DNA of 64,000 nt from Rubrobacter taiwanensis (GTDB lineage Bacteria; Actinomycetota; Rubrobacteria; Rubrobacterales; Rubrobacteraceae): positions 1 through 64,000 of the forward strand of contig NZ_SKBU01000007.1 in assembly GCF_004337705.1 (NCBI RefSeq), written 5' to 3'. Shown here one piece after another: positions 17,330-25,329 of this stretch. The notes below the pieces were generated by a model that saw nothing but the letters and a program-made list of their open reading frames with translations, had not been told where the DNA came from and ran no database searches. How positions within the stretch are numbered: the first letter of the stretch is position 1; each line of letters begins with the position of its first letter. The translations under genes were made by a program, and so were the position numbers.

Positions 17330-17367
17330 CGATACGGTAACGGGCCCGTGGTTCCTGGAGGGGGCGA

Positions 17368-18276
17368 TTGAAGAACGGTTTTTCTCTGGCGCTGATCGCG
17401 CTTCTGCTCGCGGGGGTAGTAGGGTTGGCTGCGGGCCCGGCGGAGTCGGCCCGGTACGTGCAGGTGGTAGACAACGAGACTCCTGGGCGCTTTGCGGCCT
17501 CCGAGAGCTGGGGCGCGAGCTCCTACAGCCCGGAGCGCTACGGAGAGAACTACCGCTTTGCGACCCCCAAGCCGGTAGCCGACGCCGCGCGCTACAAGGT
17601 CAGGATACCGGCCACGGACCGCTACAGGGTCCATGCCCGCTGGCCTGCAAATCCCGGCTATAATCCCAGAGCGCGGATAGGGATTCACACGACCTCCGGC
17701 TGGCAGTGGGTGACCGTCGATCAGCGGCAGAACGGCGGCCGGTGGGTGCATCTGGGGACCTTCAGGATGGCCGCTGGGGACGGTTGGAAGATCCGGGTTG
17801 CCCGCCGCTCTGGCAGCGAGGGCTACATAATCGCCGATGCGGTGCGGGTTGCGCGGGTGACCGAGACGCAGCAGACCGCCTCGGGGGGGCAGGTTACCGG
17901 GAAGGAGATTCTGGCCGAGGCGCGGACGTGGCTCGGCGTCCCGTACCAGTATGGGGGTACCTCGCGCCAGGGGGTGGACTGCTCCGGCCTGACGCTCAAG
18001 GTCTACGAGAAGTTCGGCATCCGGTTGCCGCGCACGGCGCACGACCAGTACCACTCCGGTCCGGGGACGAAGGTCGCCAAGACCGAGCTCCGGCGCGGAT
18101 ATCTGGTCTTCGGCTACGCCGACGGGTACGGTTCGGGCATCCAGCACGTCGGCATCGTCACCGGCGACGGGCGCATGATCCACGCTCCCGCTCCCGGCAC
18201 CGTGGTCCGCTACGACGACCTGCCCAACGGCTGGTACAACATCCTGGGCGTCAAGCGCATCGTGCCGCCGGCGTAG
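17368..18276 (+). CDS. Secreted NlpC/P60 peptidoglycan hydrolase with golvesin-like domain
   Basis: A 302-residue exported protein. Residues 1-28 form a Sec signal peptide. Residues about 29-164 match the golvesin C-terminal-like beta-sandwich (IPATDRYRVHARWPANP, WVTVDQRQNGGRWVHLGTF, IIADAVRV). Residues about 177-300 are an NlpC/P60 domain with catalytic Cys205 in GVDCSGLT, His260 in IQHVGI and a third polar residue near His272. It would cleave peptidoglycan stem peptides; the golvesin-like part may bind the wall. TTG start after GGAGGGGGCGA. No c-di-AMP riboswitch-like leader is apparent. Confidence 0.88.
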   Translation: MKNGFSLALIALLLAGVVGLAAGPAESARYVQVVDNETPGRFAASESWGASSYSPERYGENYRFATPKPVADAARYKVRIPATDRYRVHARWPANPGYNPRARIGIHTTSGWQWVTVDQRQNGGRWVHLGTFRMAAGDGWKIRVARRSGSEGYIIADAVRVARVTETQQTASGGQVTGKEILAEARTWLGVPYQYGGTSRQGVDCSGLTLKVYEKFGIRLPRTAHDQYHSGPGTKVAKTELRRGYLVFGYADGYGSGIQHVGIVTGDGRMIHAPAPGTVVRYDDLPNGWYNILGVKRIVPPA

Positions 18277-18309
18277 TAAACGGCCCCGCTTCAGGCTACC
18301 ATTAGGCTC

Positions 18310-18615
18310 ATGAAGGTGGACTTCCTGTACTATGAGGACTGCCCGTCGCACGGCCGGGCGTTGGAGCGCTTGCGGCGGGTGATCTCCGAGGAGGGTGTCG
18401 AGGCGGAGGTCGAGGTGACGGAGGTGAAGACCGAGGAGCAGGCCGCCGAGCTGCGCTTCGTCGGCTCCCCGACCATTCGCGTGGACGGAGAGGACATAGT
18501 TCCGCCGCCGGATGGTGCGCCCTACGCTCTCACCTGCCGGGCCTACACGCTGGAGGACGGGCGAGTCTCCCCGCTGCCCTCTGAGGAGAGCATCCGGCGG
18601 GCGTTGCGGCGGTAG
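18310..18615 (+). CDS. Thioredoxin-fold (glutaredoxin-like) protein
   Basis: A 101-residue protein beginning MKVDFLYYEDCPSHGRALERL, the opening of a small thioredoxin-fold family that has one redox Cys (residue 11) at the usual active-site turn instead of CxxC. FVGSPTIRVDGEDI contains the fold's cis-Pro after Ser. The C-terminal region has YALTCRAY and then a charged helix. Function is unknown; members often lie near MerR regulators or mercury-related genes, which are not present here. Tandem with another thioredoxin-fold gene 62 bp downstream. Confidence 0.75.
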   Translation: MKVDFLYYEDCPSHGRALERLRRVISEEGVEAEVEVTEVKTEEQAAELRFVGSPTIRVDGEDIVPPPDGAPYALTCRAYTLEDGRVSPLPSEESIRRALRR

Positions 18616-18677
18616 CGGCTCCTCGTCCGAGCGTTTACCCTGAGATCCGGAGAGAGTCCGAGCGACGGAGGTGAACC

Positions 18678-19211
18678 GTGGCCAACATAAGGATCGGAGA
18701 TAACGCCATACCGTTCAACCTGCCCGGCGTGGACGGGAGGAAGTATCTGCTCTCAGACTACGACGACCGGGAGGCGGTGGCTGTGATCTTCACCTGCAAC
18801 CACTGCCCCTACGCCCGGGCATGGGAGGACCGGCTGGTGCAGATCCAGGCCGACTACGCCGGCCGGGGGGTGCAGCTCATAGCCATAAACTCCAACGACG
18901 CGAGCAAGTACCCCGACGACAGCTTCGAAAAGATGAAGGAGCGGGCCGAGGAGAAGGGGTTCAACTTCCCCTATCTCCACGACGAAGATCAGGAAGTGGC
19001 CCGGGCCTACGGTGCGGAGCGCACGCCGGAGGTCTTCCTCTTCGACGCGGACGGCATCCTGCGCTACCACGGCACCGTGGACGACAACTACGAGGATCCG
19101 GAGGCGGTGAGGGAGGCCTACCTGCGCGACGCGATAGAAGCCGTCCTGGAGGGGCGGGAGCCCGCCACGGCCGAGACCGCTCCGGTGGGGTGCACGATCA
19201 AGTGGAAGTAG
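18678..19211 (+). CDS. Thioredoxin family protein (AhpC/TSA-like)
   Basis: A 177-residue cytosolic peroxiredoxin/thioredoxin-like protein with active-site CNHCPYA near residue 40, a QADYAGRGVQLIAINSNDAS segment, ERTPEVFLFDADGILRYHG with the cis-Pro, and a C-terminal VGCTIKWK that carries a conserved Cys in this subgroup. Start ATG/GTG after GGAGGTGAACC. Likely a thiol-disulfide or peroxide reductase. Nothing indicates its partner. It faces the sppA operon, and its 3' side carries the palindrome at 19231-19264. Confidence 0.85.
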   Translation: MANIRIGDNAIPFNLPGVDGRKYLLSDYDDREAVAVIFTCNHCPYARAWEDRLVQIQADYAGRGVQLIAINSNDASKYPDDSFEKMKERAEEKGFNFPYLHDEDQEVARAYGAERTPEVFLFDADGILRYHGTVDDNYEDPEAVREAYLRDAIEAVLEGREPATAETAPVGCTIKWK

Positions 19212-19230
19212 TGGTTCTGTTCTCCGGGCG

Positions 19231-19264
19231 CTACCGACCCGGCGCGTACGCGCCGGGCCGGTAG
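19231..19264. terminator. 34-nt near-perfect palindrome at the convergent end of thioredoxin and sppA genes
   Basis: The core CCCGGCGCGT is followed by its exact reverse complement, giving a 20-bp palindrome. Flanking CTACCG and CGGTAG extend the pairing after one A/C mismatch. The element contains the sppA stop codon and encodes that protein's last residues (RPGAYAPGR). It lies 19 bp beyond the thioredoxin stop, so it could terminate transcripts from both strands, though without a T-tract. Confidence 0.65.
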
Positions 19265-20256
19265 AGGTACTGAAGCTCCGGCGTGGGATCGAAGCCGGCG
19301 GCGCGCAGGATCGTCAGGATCTCCGGCTCGGGCGGCGCCAGGCGGGCCATCAGCAGGTCGAGAAAGCCCGGCCGCTGCTCGTAGCGTACGACCGTGGCCT
19401 CGTCCACCCCCGCGAGCTCGCGGGCCGTCGCGGCGGCGTCCTCCAGGTTCCCAAGCCCGTCTACCAGCCCGAGCTGCTCGGCCTGCTGGCCCGAGTAGAT
19501 CCTGCCGTCGGCCAGCTCCCGCACCCGCTCTTCCGGGAGGTCCCGGCCCTCTACTATGACGCCGACGAACCTGTCGTAGGCCTCGTCGATGAAGGACTGG
19601 AGGATCTCACGCTCTTCGGGTGTCAGCTCGTCGAAGGGGGAGGCCATGTTCTTGAACTCCCCGCTCTGGACGACGACCTCCTCTATGCCCAGCCGGTCTG
19701 CAGCCTCGGCGTAGTTCACGGACCGGAAGATGACGCCTATAGAGCCCGTCAGGGTGGTGGGGTTAGCCACGATGCGGTCGGCGGCGGTGGAGATGTAGTA
19801 GCCGCCGGAGGCCGCTGTGGAGCCCATCGAGACGACGACGGGCTTCTCCGTGCGCTCCCTGAAGTCCAGGATCGCCTGATGCATCTCGTCGCTGGCCACG
19901 ACCCCGCCGCCGGGCGATTCGACCTCCAGGATCACGGCTTGTACGCCGGTGTCCCGGGCGGCCTGTTCCAGCTGGCTGCGCAGGGTCTCCGGCGTGGCAC
20001 CGGCCTGGGCGAAGAGTCCCTCCGCCTGCAATCCGATGACCCCCGTCACCGGCAGGACGGCTATCTTCTCCGGCCCCTCGCCCATGACGTATCTCTCGTC
20101 CCAGGTGATCCGGCTCGCAGCGGCCTCACCGGGGGCCGGACGCCCGGCGAGAGCCACCACGGCCACGGCGACGATAACCGTCAGCAACACCAGGGCTCCG
20201 GCCGTCAGCAGGATCCAGAGCCAGGTGCGGCTTCTGCGGCGCGGTGCTTCCTCCAT
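19231..20256 (-). CDS. sppA: Signal peptide peptidase SppA (S49 family)
   Basis: A 341-residue membrane-anchored serine protease. One helix at about residues 11-37 is followed by the extracytoplasmic S49 domain. The nucleophile is Ser150 in STAASGGYY and the general base Lys202 in GEFKNM, 52 residues apart as in Bacillus SppA. ESPGGGVVASDEM and TLTGSIGVIF are further family motifs. It degrades cleaved signal peptides. Its GGAGGAGG ribosome binding site lies inside the end of the upstream Yip1 gene, so the two are translationally linked. The C-terminus is encoded by a palindrome. Confidence 0.92.
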   Translation of the reverse strand: MEEAPRRRSRTWLWILLTAGALVLLTVIVAVAVVALAGRPAPGEAAASRITWDERYVMGEGPEKIAVLPVTGVIGLQAEGLFAQAGATPETLRSQLEQAARDTGVQAVILEVESPGGGVVASDEMHQAILDFRERTEKPVVVSMGSTAASGGYYISTAADRIVANPTTLTGSIGVIFRSVNYAEAADRLGIEEVVVQSGEFKNMASPFDELTPEEREILQSFIDEAYDRFVGVIVEGRDLPEERVRELADGRIYSGQQAEQLGLVDGLGNLEDAAATARELAGVDEATVVRYEQRPGFLDLLMARLAPPEPEILTILRAAGFDPTPELQYLYRPGAYAPGR

Positions 20257-20260
20257 CGCT

Positions 20261-20932
20261 CTATCCTCCTCCGAAGGTCCCGGCGAGCGTGACGACCAGG
20301 ACCACGACGATAGTTATGGCCAGCAGGATCAGGCCCCCGCAGCCCACACATGAGAGCGCGCAGGCTCCGCCGGACTCCCCGTAGCTGAGCTGCCGGGCAA
20401 AGCGGCTCCCCACGATGACGAGCGCCACATGCCAGATGCCGGACCCGAGCAGGATCAAGAACCCCAACAGACCCAGCAGAACCCCTACCGGGCTGTCCGG
20501 TCCGGCTGCGAGCTGCAGGCCGGTCAGGGGCATCTGCACCAGGGTCTCCAGTGCGAGCGGCAGGCACGCCACGCCGACGATGGCGAGCATGTTGCTCAGG
20601 GGTCCGCTGCCCCCGAAGATGCGGGTGGCGAGCTGCATCACCAGCGAGACGGCGATCCACCAGATGAAGGGCAGGAGCACGGCGAAGACGACCGCCAGAA
20701 CCCGGGCCGTGAGCAGGAGCTCTCCCTCGAACAGCTCCGGCGGGAGCTGCGGGAAGTCCTCGGGGGAGAACTGCTGCTCTACGGGGAACAGAAAGACTTC
20801 CAGCGCAGCCGACAGGAGGCTCAGCGCCGCCCACAGCGCCACTATCCCGAATCCGGCCGCCGCGCCGCCGCCCTCTCTCGTGAGACGCTCCATCGCGCGG
20901 GCCGGGGCCCAGATCACATCCAGTACGCCCAA
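20261..20932 (-). CDS. Yip1 domain-containing membrane protein
   Basis: A 223-residue membrane protein starting MGVLDVIWAPARAMERL, the typical opening of bacterial Yip1-domain proteins, with five or six hydrophobic helices and a C-terminal glycine-rich end. The GACALSCVGCGG stretch before the last helix has three cysteines and is unusual. TTG start with CGAGGTGG upstream. Function unknown; co-transcription with sppA (4 bp apart) hints at a membrane-quality-control role, which is inference. Confidence 0.8.
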   Translation of the reverse strand: MGVLDVIWAPARAMERLTREGGGAAAGFGIVALWAALSLLSAALEVFLFPVEQQFSPEDFPQLPPELFEGELLLTARVLAVVFAVLLPFIWWIAVSLVMQLATRIFGGSGPLSNMLAIVGVACLPLALETLVQMPLTGLQLAAGPDSPVGVLLGLLGFLILLGSGIWHVALVIVGSRFARQLSYGESGGACALSCVGCGGLILLAITIVVVLVVTLAGTFGGG

Positions 20933-20999
20933 AGAGCTACCACCTCGATTCGTCCGGCTTCAATGCCTCATTCCAGGCATATCTTACACGTCCGGCCCT

Positions 21000-21884
21000 C
21001 TAGCTGAGCATGAAGGGCGGTCTGCGCTCCCGCGCTGAGAGCAGGGCGTCCTTGGCCTCTTCCGGCGAGACGGACTCGTCGCGGCGCTCCAGCACGAGCT
21101 GCTCCCGGTGGGCCACGATCCACATATACAGATCCGGCTCGGTGCGGCCCGGGAAGGCGTCTAGTACGCGCTCCTCCCGGATCATGCGCGCTATGGGTCT
21201 GTAGGAGTGCTCGTACCAGTCCCGGATGGCCTCTTCCGGCGAGACGTAGCGCCGCCAGAGCTGGGAGAGCCGGAAGCCGTGCGCCTCGATGAGCGTCGCC
21301 AGCCGCCGGTAGTCTGCCACGTCCGAGAACTCCAGTTTCAGGTCCGGCAGCACCCGGTCTATCGGGAGGCGTTCCAGCAGCCGCCGGTACTCGTACATCC
21401 GGAGCAGGTCGCCGGCCGTCAGTGCCGAGTCGACCGGGACGCGGGTACGCAGCTCGGTGACGTCGGCGTCTATCATCTCGATGCCCTGCTGGCGCGCTAC
21501 CGAGACCCGGTGGTTGCCGTCGCGCACGAAGTAGGCGTCCCCGATCTTGTACAGGCTCACCGGCGGCAGCTCCTCGGCCCGGTGGAAGGCCTGATCTATG
21601 CGCTTCCACCGTTGCTTGATGCTCTCGGTGGAGGGGAGGAAAGCCCGGTCGAAGTCCCGGTGCCGCCCGACGCTGCCCACGATCTTCTCCACCGGCACTA
21701 CCTGCATCCCCAGATGCACCTGATTGAAGACGCCGAGCGCGTCCCGGACCTCCTCGAAGGAGAGGAGCCGGTTGGAGGCGGGGTCGTTGCGCAGGAAGGC
21801 CCGCAGCCGCCGGAGGAACGCCCGCCGCCGGGCCCGGGAGAAGTCCTGATCTGCCTGCTCTTCGAGGTTCATGTGCTCGACCAC
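21000..21884 (-). CDS. ParB/sulfiredoxin-fold domain protein
   Basis: A 294-residue soluble protein. The recognisable part is YFVRDGNHRVSVARQQGIEMIDADV near residues 121-145, matching the ParB/sulfiredoxin-fold nucleotide-binding signature (DGxHR). An LGMQVVPVEKIVGSVGR segment precedes it, and the rest is helical and charged (YRPIARMI, RTEPDLYMWIVAHREQL). No helix-turn-helix or ParA gene is present, so a partition role is unlikely. Similar proteins occur in Actinobacteria and Chloroflexi without known function. GTG start; an ATG lies four codons later. Confidence 0.7.
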   Translation of the reverse strand: MVEHMNLEEQADQDFSRARRRAFLRRLRAFLRNDPASNRLLSFEEVRDALGVFNQVHLGMQVVPVEKIVGSVGRHRDFDRAFLPSTESIKQRWKRIDQAFHRAEELPPVSLYKIGDAYFVRDGNHRVSVARQQGIEMIDADVTELRTRVPVDSALTAGDLLRMYEYRRLLERLPIDRVLPDLKLEFSDVADYRRLATLIEAHGFRLSQLWRRYVSPEEAIRDWYEHSYRPIARMIREERVLDAFPGRTEPDLYMWIVAHREQLVLERRDESVSPEEAKDALLSARERRPPFMLS

Positions 21885-21965
21885 GGGGAAAATCTACTCC
21901 CGCCTCTGCCGGAGAACAAGCCCCCCGGGGTTAAATCCGTGTAAAACCGGCCGCCCTGCACTCTT

Positions 21966-23105
21966 CTACTGGTAGCTGATCACCGCCGGGGCGGGATCCA
22001 GCAGCAGGACCTCCTCCGGGGCGAGCGGCGGATCGTCCCGCTCGCGGAAGATCCTGATCCCGCCGTACTGGATCGGCTCCTGGCGCACGAGAAGGTCGTA
22101 GCGGATGGTCTTCTCTGCCGGGGTTCCGACCCCGTCGGTGTTCAGAACCACCTGCACGTTATCTGTGGGTCGGATGCGCTGTTTGTCGGCGATGATCCCC
22201 TCTGCGAACTGGTGTACGATCAGGACCTTGTCCGGCAGGTCGTTCTCTTCTACCAGCCGGTCGAGGAGTTCTATGGCCGCCTGGATCTCACCCCGGTCCA
22301 TCGAGCCGAGGTTTACCCCCGGCACCTGCCCCTCCCCGACGGCGTACTCGGTGTCTAGCGCCAGATGTACGTGGGGAAGCTCCAGGAACGGGCGGACGGC
22401 CTCTATCTCGTCCGCCACGGTGCTGCGCCCGATCTGGAGATCCAGGATCAGCAATGCCCCATGCCGGGACGCGAGGTCGGCGTACTCTTCTATCTGCTCG
22501 GGCGGGAGCCGGTCCAGGTAGAGACCGTCGGTCCCGGGCGTCCTCCGGGCGGCGGAGACGACGAGATCCACCGCGGGAACGGCCGGGCGTTCCGGATCGG
22601 CTGCCGAGTAGGCGGCCGCTTCCTCCCCGAGGCGTTCCATGGTCTCCTCCGGCTCGTGCCGGGCGAGCAGTCCGGCGTGCTCCGGCAGCGGTGACCCGTA
22701 GTAGGCCACGATCCGGTGCCCTTTCAGCGGTCCGTCCGAAGGGTCGGCGGCTCCGGCCACCAGCGTCTCCCCGAGCGGCACGCTCCGCTCGGCGTCCGGC
22801 CGGTATCCGCCGGCTTCGGGCCGGGAGCTCTCCGCTAACCGATACTGCAGGGGAGGCTGCTCCCCGGCGGTGCGGGCGAGCGGCTCCGCGTCCGGCGGCG
22901 GGGGGACGGCCGCATAGGGCCGCTCCGGGGCTGCAGCGGATGACGCCGCGGCCTGGGGGCCGGGGTCTCTGACACCCGCCGGCTGCGTCTGGCCGCCGCA
23001 GCCCCGGAAGAGAACGAAGATCAGGAGCGCCGCCAGCAGCAGGCAGAGGAGGGCGAACCGCCTCCGGCGGCGGTACTTCCTCCTCCGGCTCATCCGGACT
23101 CTCAA
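21966..23105 (-). CDS. Membrane-anchored protein of unknown function, TIM-barrel-like
   Basis: A 379-residue protein I do not recognise. Residues 1-17 are Arg/Lys-rich, residues about 18-35 form a membrane anchor or signal helix followed by RGCGG, and residues about 40-120 are Pro/Ala-rich and probably disordered. From HRIVAYYGSPLPEHAG (about 130) to the end, alternating strands and helices (LILDLQIG, HVHLALDTEY, VLIVHQFAEG) look like a TIM-barrel, as in glycosidase-like cell-wall proteins. No catalytic pair can be named with confidence. TTG start after GGGAGGGTGC; it lies 17 bp after the metallophosphoesterase gene. Confidence 0.7.
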   Translation of the reverse strand: MRVRMSRRRKYRRRRRFALLCLLLAALLIFVLFRGCGGQTQPAGVRDPGPQAAASSAAAPERPYAAVPPPPDAEPLARTAGEQPPLQYRLAESSRPEAGGYRPDAERSVPLGETLVAGAADPSDGPLKGHRIVAYYGSPLPEHAGLLARHEPEETMERLGEEAAAYSAADPERPAVPAVDLVVSAARRTPGTDGLYLDRLPPEQIEEYADLASRHGALLILDLQIGRSTVADEIEAVRPFLELPHVHLALDTEYAVGEGQVPGVNLGSMDRGEIQAAIELLDRLVEENDLPDKVLIVHQFAEGIIADKQRIRPTDNVQVVLNTDGVGTPAEKTIRYDLLVRQEPIQYGGIRIFRERDDPPLAPEEVLLLDPAPAVISYQ

Positions 23106-23122
23106 GCACCCTCCCGCCGGCC

Positions 23123-23785
23123 TTAAATCTCTACGAGTCGGTGTCCGAACACGTTCACTATCCGGGTCCCGCCGCGCTGCAGCTCGCGCACCGGCTCGGC
23201 CCCGTAGAGGTGTACGTGGCCGTGCAGCCAGAGCTTCGGCCGGTGGCGGTTTATGAGCTCCACGAAGGATCTGAATCCCGTATGACAGGGATCTTCCCGG
23301 TCGCCGAGACCGAACGGGGGGGAGTGGGTTACGAATACGTCCGGCGCGGAGCGTCCCAGCGCCCTTCCGAGCGCTATTCTGGCCGAGAGCCGCCAGCTCT
23401 TGAGGCGCATCTCGCGCTCGGTGTACTGGTGGGGGCCGCCGGAGTAGAGCATCGAGCCGGAGAAACCGGCGAAGGTTACGCCGTTTAGGCTCTGCGTGCG
23501 GCCGTCCAGCGGGATGCAGCCCTCCGGCGGGCGTTGCGCCTTACCCTTCTTCTGCGCGGACGATCCGGGCTCCGGGTCGTGGTTGCCCAGCACGTAGAGC
23601 AGCGGCACGTTCAGCATCGTGACCACGTACTCCAGGTACTCGAACGGCAGGTCCCCGCAGGAGACGACGGCCTCCACGTCTGGAGCCAGGCTTTTGATGC
23701 CCGGCCCGTATATGAACGGTTCGACCCTGTCGCTTATGGCGAGGATCTTGATCTCGGCCGACCTCCCTTCTCCCGTCCGGAACAT
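23123..23785 (-). CDS. Calcineurin-like metallophosphoesterase
   Basis: A 220-residue metallophosphoesterase. Metal-site motifs are ISDRVEP near residue 17 (the first His of the usual DxH is absent, as in one subgroup of this family), CGDLPFEYLEYV, VLGNHDPEPG, VTHSPPFGLGDRED and LHGHVHLYG. It could act on cyclic nucleotides, nucleotide or protein phosphates; substrate not predictable. No strong ribosome binding site precedes the ATG, and translation could begin differently. First gene of a minus-strand run down to sppA. Confidence 0.85.
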   Translation of the reverse strand: MFRTGEGRSAEIKILAISDRVEPFIYGPGIKSLAPDVEAVVSCGDLPFEYLEYVVTMLNVPLLYVLGNHDPEPGSSAQKKGKAQRPPEGCIPLDGRTQSLNGVTFAGFSGSMLYSGGPHQYTEREMRLKSWRLSARIALGRALGRSAPDVFVTHSPPFGLGDREDPCHTGFRSFVELINRHRPKLWLHGHVHLYGAEPVRELQRGGTRIVNVFGHRLVEI

Positions 23786-23867
23786 TCTACCAGCGATGAG
23801 TTAGAATGTGCTCCGGCGTGCCGGAGGGGTTGCGGCACGGACTCTGCTGGAGGAGGTGCGTATCTTC

Positions 23868-24278
23868 TTGGGGGCACCGGAGACGCCCAGACTCACCGTC
23901 GACGTCATCGTCCCGGACGAGCGAGGCCGGGTGCTCTTGATCCGGCGCAAACGGCCGCCTTTCGAGGGGCGGTGGGCGCTGCCGGGCGGCTTCGTGGACG
24001 TCGGGGAGACGGTCGAGAGCGCCGCCGTGCGGGAGGTGCGCGAGGAGACCGGGCTCGAGGTGGAGCTCGTGCGGCTCGTCGGGGTGTACTCCGAGCCGGA
24101 CCGCGACCCGCGCGGGCACAACGTGAGCGTGACGTACCTGGCGCGGGCCACCGGCGGCGAGCTCGCCGCCGCGGACGACGCGTCCGAAGCGCGCTTCATG
24201 GACCCCGCGGCAGTGGAGCTGGCCTTCGACCACGCCGCGATCGTGGAGGATGCGCTCCGGCTCCTGGAGCGCCGGTGA
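23868..24278 (+). CDS. Nudix hydrolase
   Basis: A Nudix protein of 136 residues. The Nudix box GGFVDVGETVESAAVREVREETGLEV matches GX5EX7REUXEEXGU (positions roughly 39-61), after the strand RGRVLLIRRKRPPFEGRWALP. I set the start at TTG 23868 because AGGAGGTG lies nine bases upstream; reading from GTG 23808 would add 20 residues. It resembles ADP-ribose pyrophosphatase/NadM-like Nudix proteins that cleave nucleoside diphosphate derivatives. Close upstream of the LacI/HAD gene pair. Confidence 0.87.
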   Translation: MGAPETPRLTVDVIVPDERGRVLLIRRKRPPFEGRWALPGGFVDVGETVESAAVREVREETGLEVELVRLVGVYSEPDRDPRGHNVSVTYLARATGGELAAADDASEARFMDPAAVELAFDHAAIVEDALRLLERR

Positions 24279-24297
24279 GCCGGTGCGGGGGCAGGGG

Positions 24298-25329
24298 ATG
24301 GTAAGACCGGTTACGGCGGGGACTCGCGGCGCGAGCATAAGGGATGTGGCGCGGGCTGCAGGGGTCTCCATCTCCACGGTGAGCCGGGTAGTGAACGGGA
24401 CGGCACCGGTCGCCCCGGCGACGCGGGAGCGGGTAGAGGCCGCCATAGAGGCGCTCGGATACCGGCCGAGTGCGATCGCTCGCCAGCTCGCCTCGCGCAG
24501 CTCCGGCACGGTGGGGCTCCTCGTTCCGCACCTCTCCGATCCGGCCTGCGCCATGGTGGCCGAGGGGGTCGAGGCGGCGGCGCGGGCACGCAAGCTGTCG
24601 GTCATCCTGTGCCAGACCGGCTCCTGCGGCGAGGCGGAGCATCTGGTCCGGCTGGCTGAGCTACGGGTGGCGGGCGTGGTCGTTGTGGCCTCTGAGCCGG
24701 ACGGGGAAGAGCCGCGAGATGGCTGCTACCGGACTCTGGCAGGTGAGGTCCCGCTGGTTCTCGCCGGGACGGGCGCGGGTGCCGTCCGCGTGGACGAGAG
24801 AGAGGCGGGCTACCTCGCCGCCGGGCACCTCCTGGAGCTGGGGCACGAGAAGCTCGCGTTCCTCGGCGGTAGCGCCGGTTCCACCGTTGTCCGGCGCAGG
24901 CTGGAGGGTATCGAGCGTGCCTTAAGAGAGGCGGGGATGGAGTACGGCAGCACGCTGCACCTCCCGGGCGGCTCCGGCTTCGAGGACGGACGGGCCGCCT
25001 TCGGTCGGCTCGCGCGCCGCGAGGATCGGCCGACCGGTCTTGTGTGCGTCAGTGACCTTCTGGCCGCCGGGGTGCTGCGGGCCGCCGCTGAGATGGATCT
25101 GGGCGTGCCGGAGGACCTCTCGGTGGTCGGAATCGATGACGTTTCGCTCTCCCGCTGCTTCTCCCCGCCGCTCACCACGGTGGCCAGGCCGCTGCGCGAG
25201 CTCGGCCGGCTGGCCGTTGAGGAGCTGGTTGCGCTCATGGCCGGCTCGGAGCCAGGGACGTGCGAGCTCAAACCGGAGCTCGTGGTGCGCGGGAGCACGG
25301 GGCCGCCGGACGGCCGGGAGGAAGGGTGA
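24298..25329 (+). CDS. LacI family transcriptional regulator
   Basis: A 343-residue LacI/GalR protein with the DNA-binding domain at residues 9-65 (SIRDVARAAGVSISTVSRVV, LGYRPSAIARQLA) and an effector domain with GHEKLAFLGG and LSVVGIDDVSLSRCFSPPLT. ATG 24298 follows GGGGGCAGGGG; an upstream frame-compatible start would overlap the Nudix gene. Effector unknown: no sugar transporter is adjacent, only a HAD hydrolase overlapping by one base. I see no clear palindromic operator immediately upstream. Confidence 0.88.
   Translation: MVRPVTAGTRGASIRDVARAAGVSISTVSRVVNGTAPVAPATRERVEAAIEALGYRPSAIARQLASRSSGTVGLLVPHLSDPACAMVAEGVEAAARARKLSVILCQTGSCGEAEHLVRLAELRVAGVVVVASEPDGEEPRDGCYRTLAGEVPLVLAGTGAGAVRVDEREAGYLAAGHLLELGHEKLAFLGGSAGSTVVRRRLEGIERALREAGMEYGSTLHLPGGSGFEDGRAAFGRLARREDRPTGLVCVSDLLAAGVLRAAAEMDLGVPEDLSVVGIDDVSLSRCFSPPLTTVARPLRELGRLAVEELVALMAGSEPGTCELKPELVVRGSTGPPDGREEG

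Noticed and set aside
17198-17367. A c-di-AMP (ydaO-type) riboswitch ahead of the NlpC/P60 gene
   Set aside because: Such riboswitches are common before cell-wall hydrolases in Actinobacteria, but the leader here is short and AT-rich, and lacks the conserved core.
16539-17474. 311-codon minus-strand frame covering the OsmC gene region
   Set aside because: It is out of frame with the OsmC gene, whose two cysteines and strong ribosome binding site are clear in the other frame.
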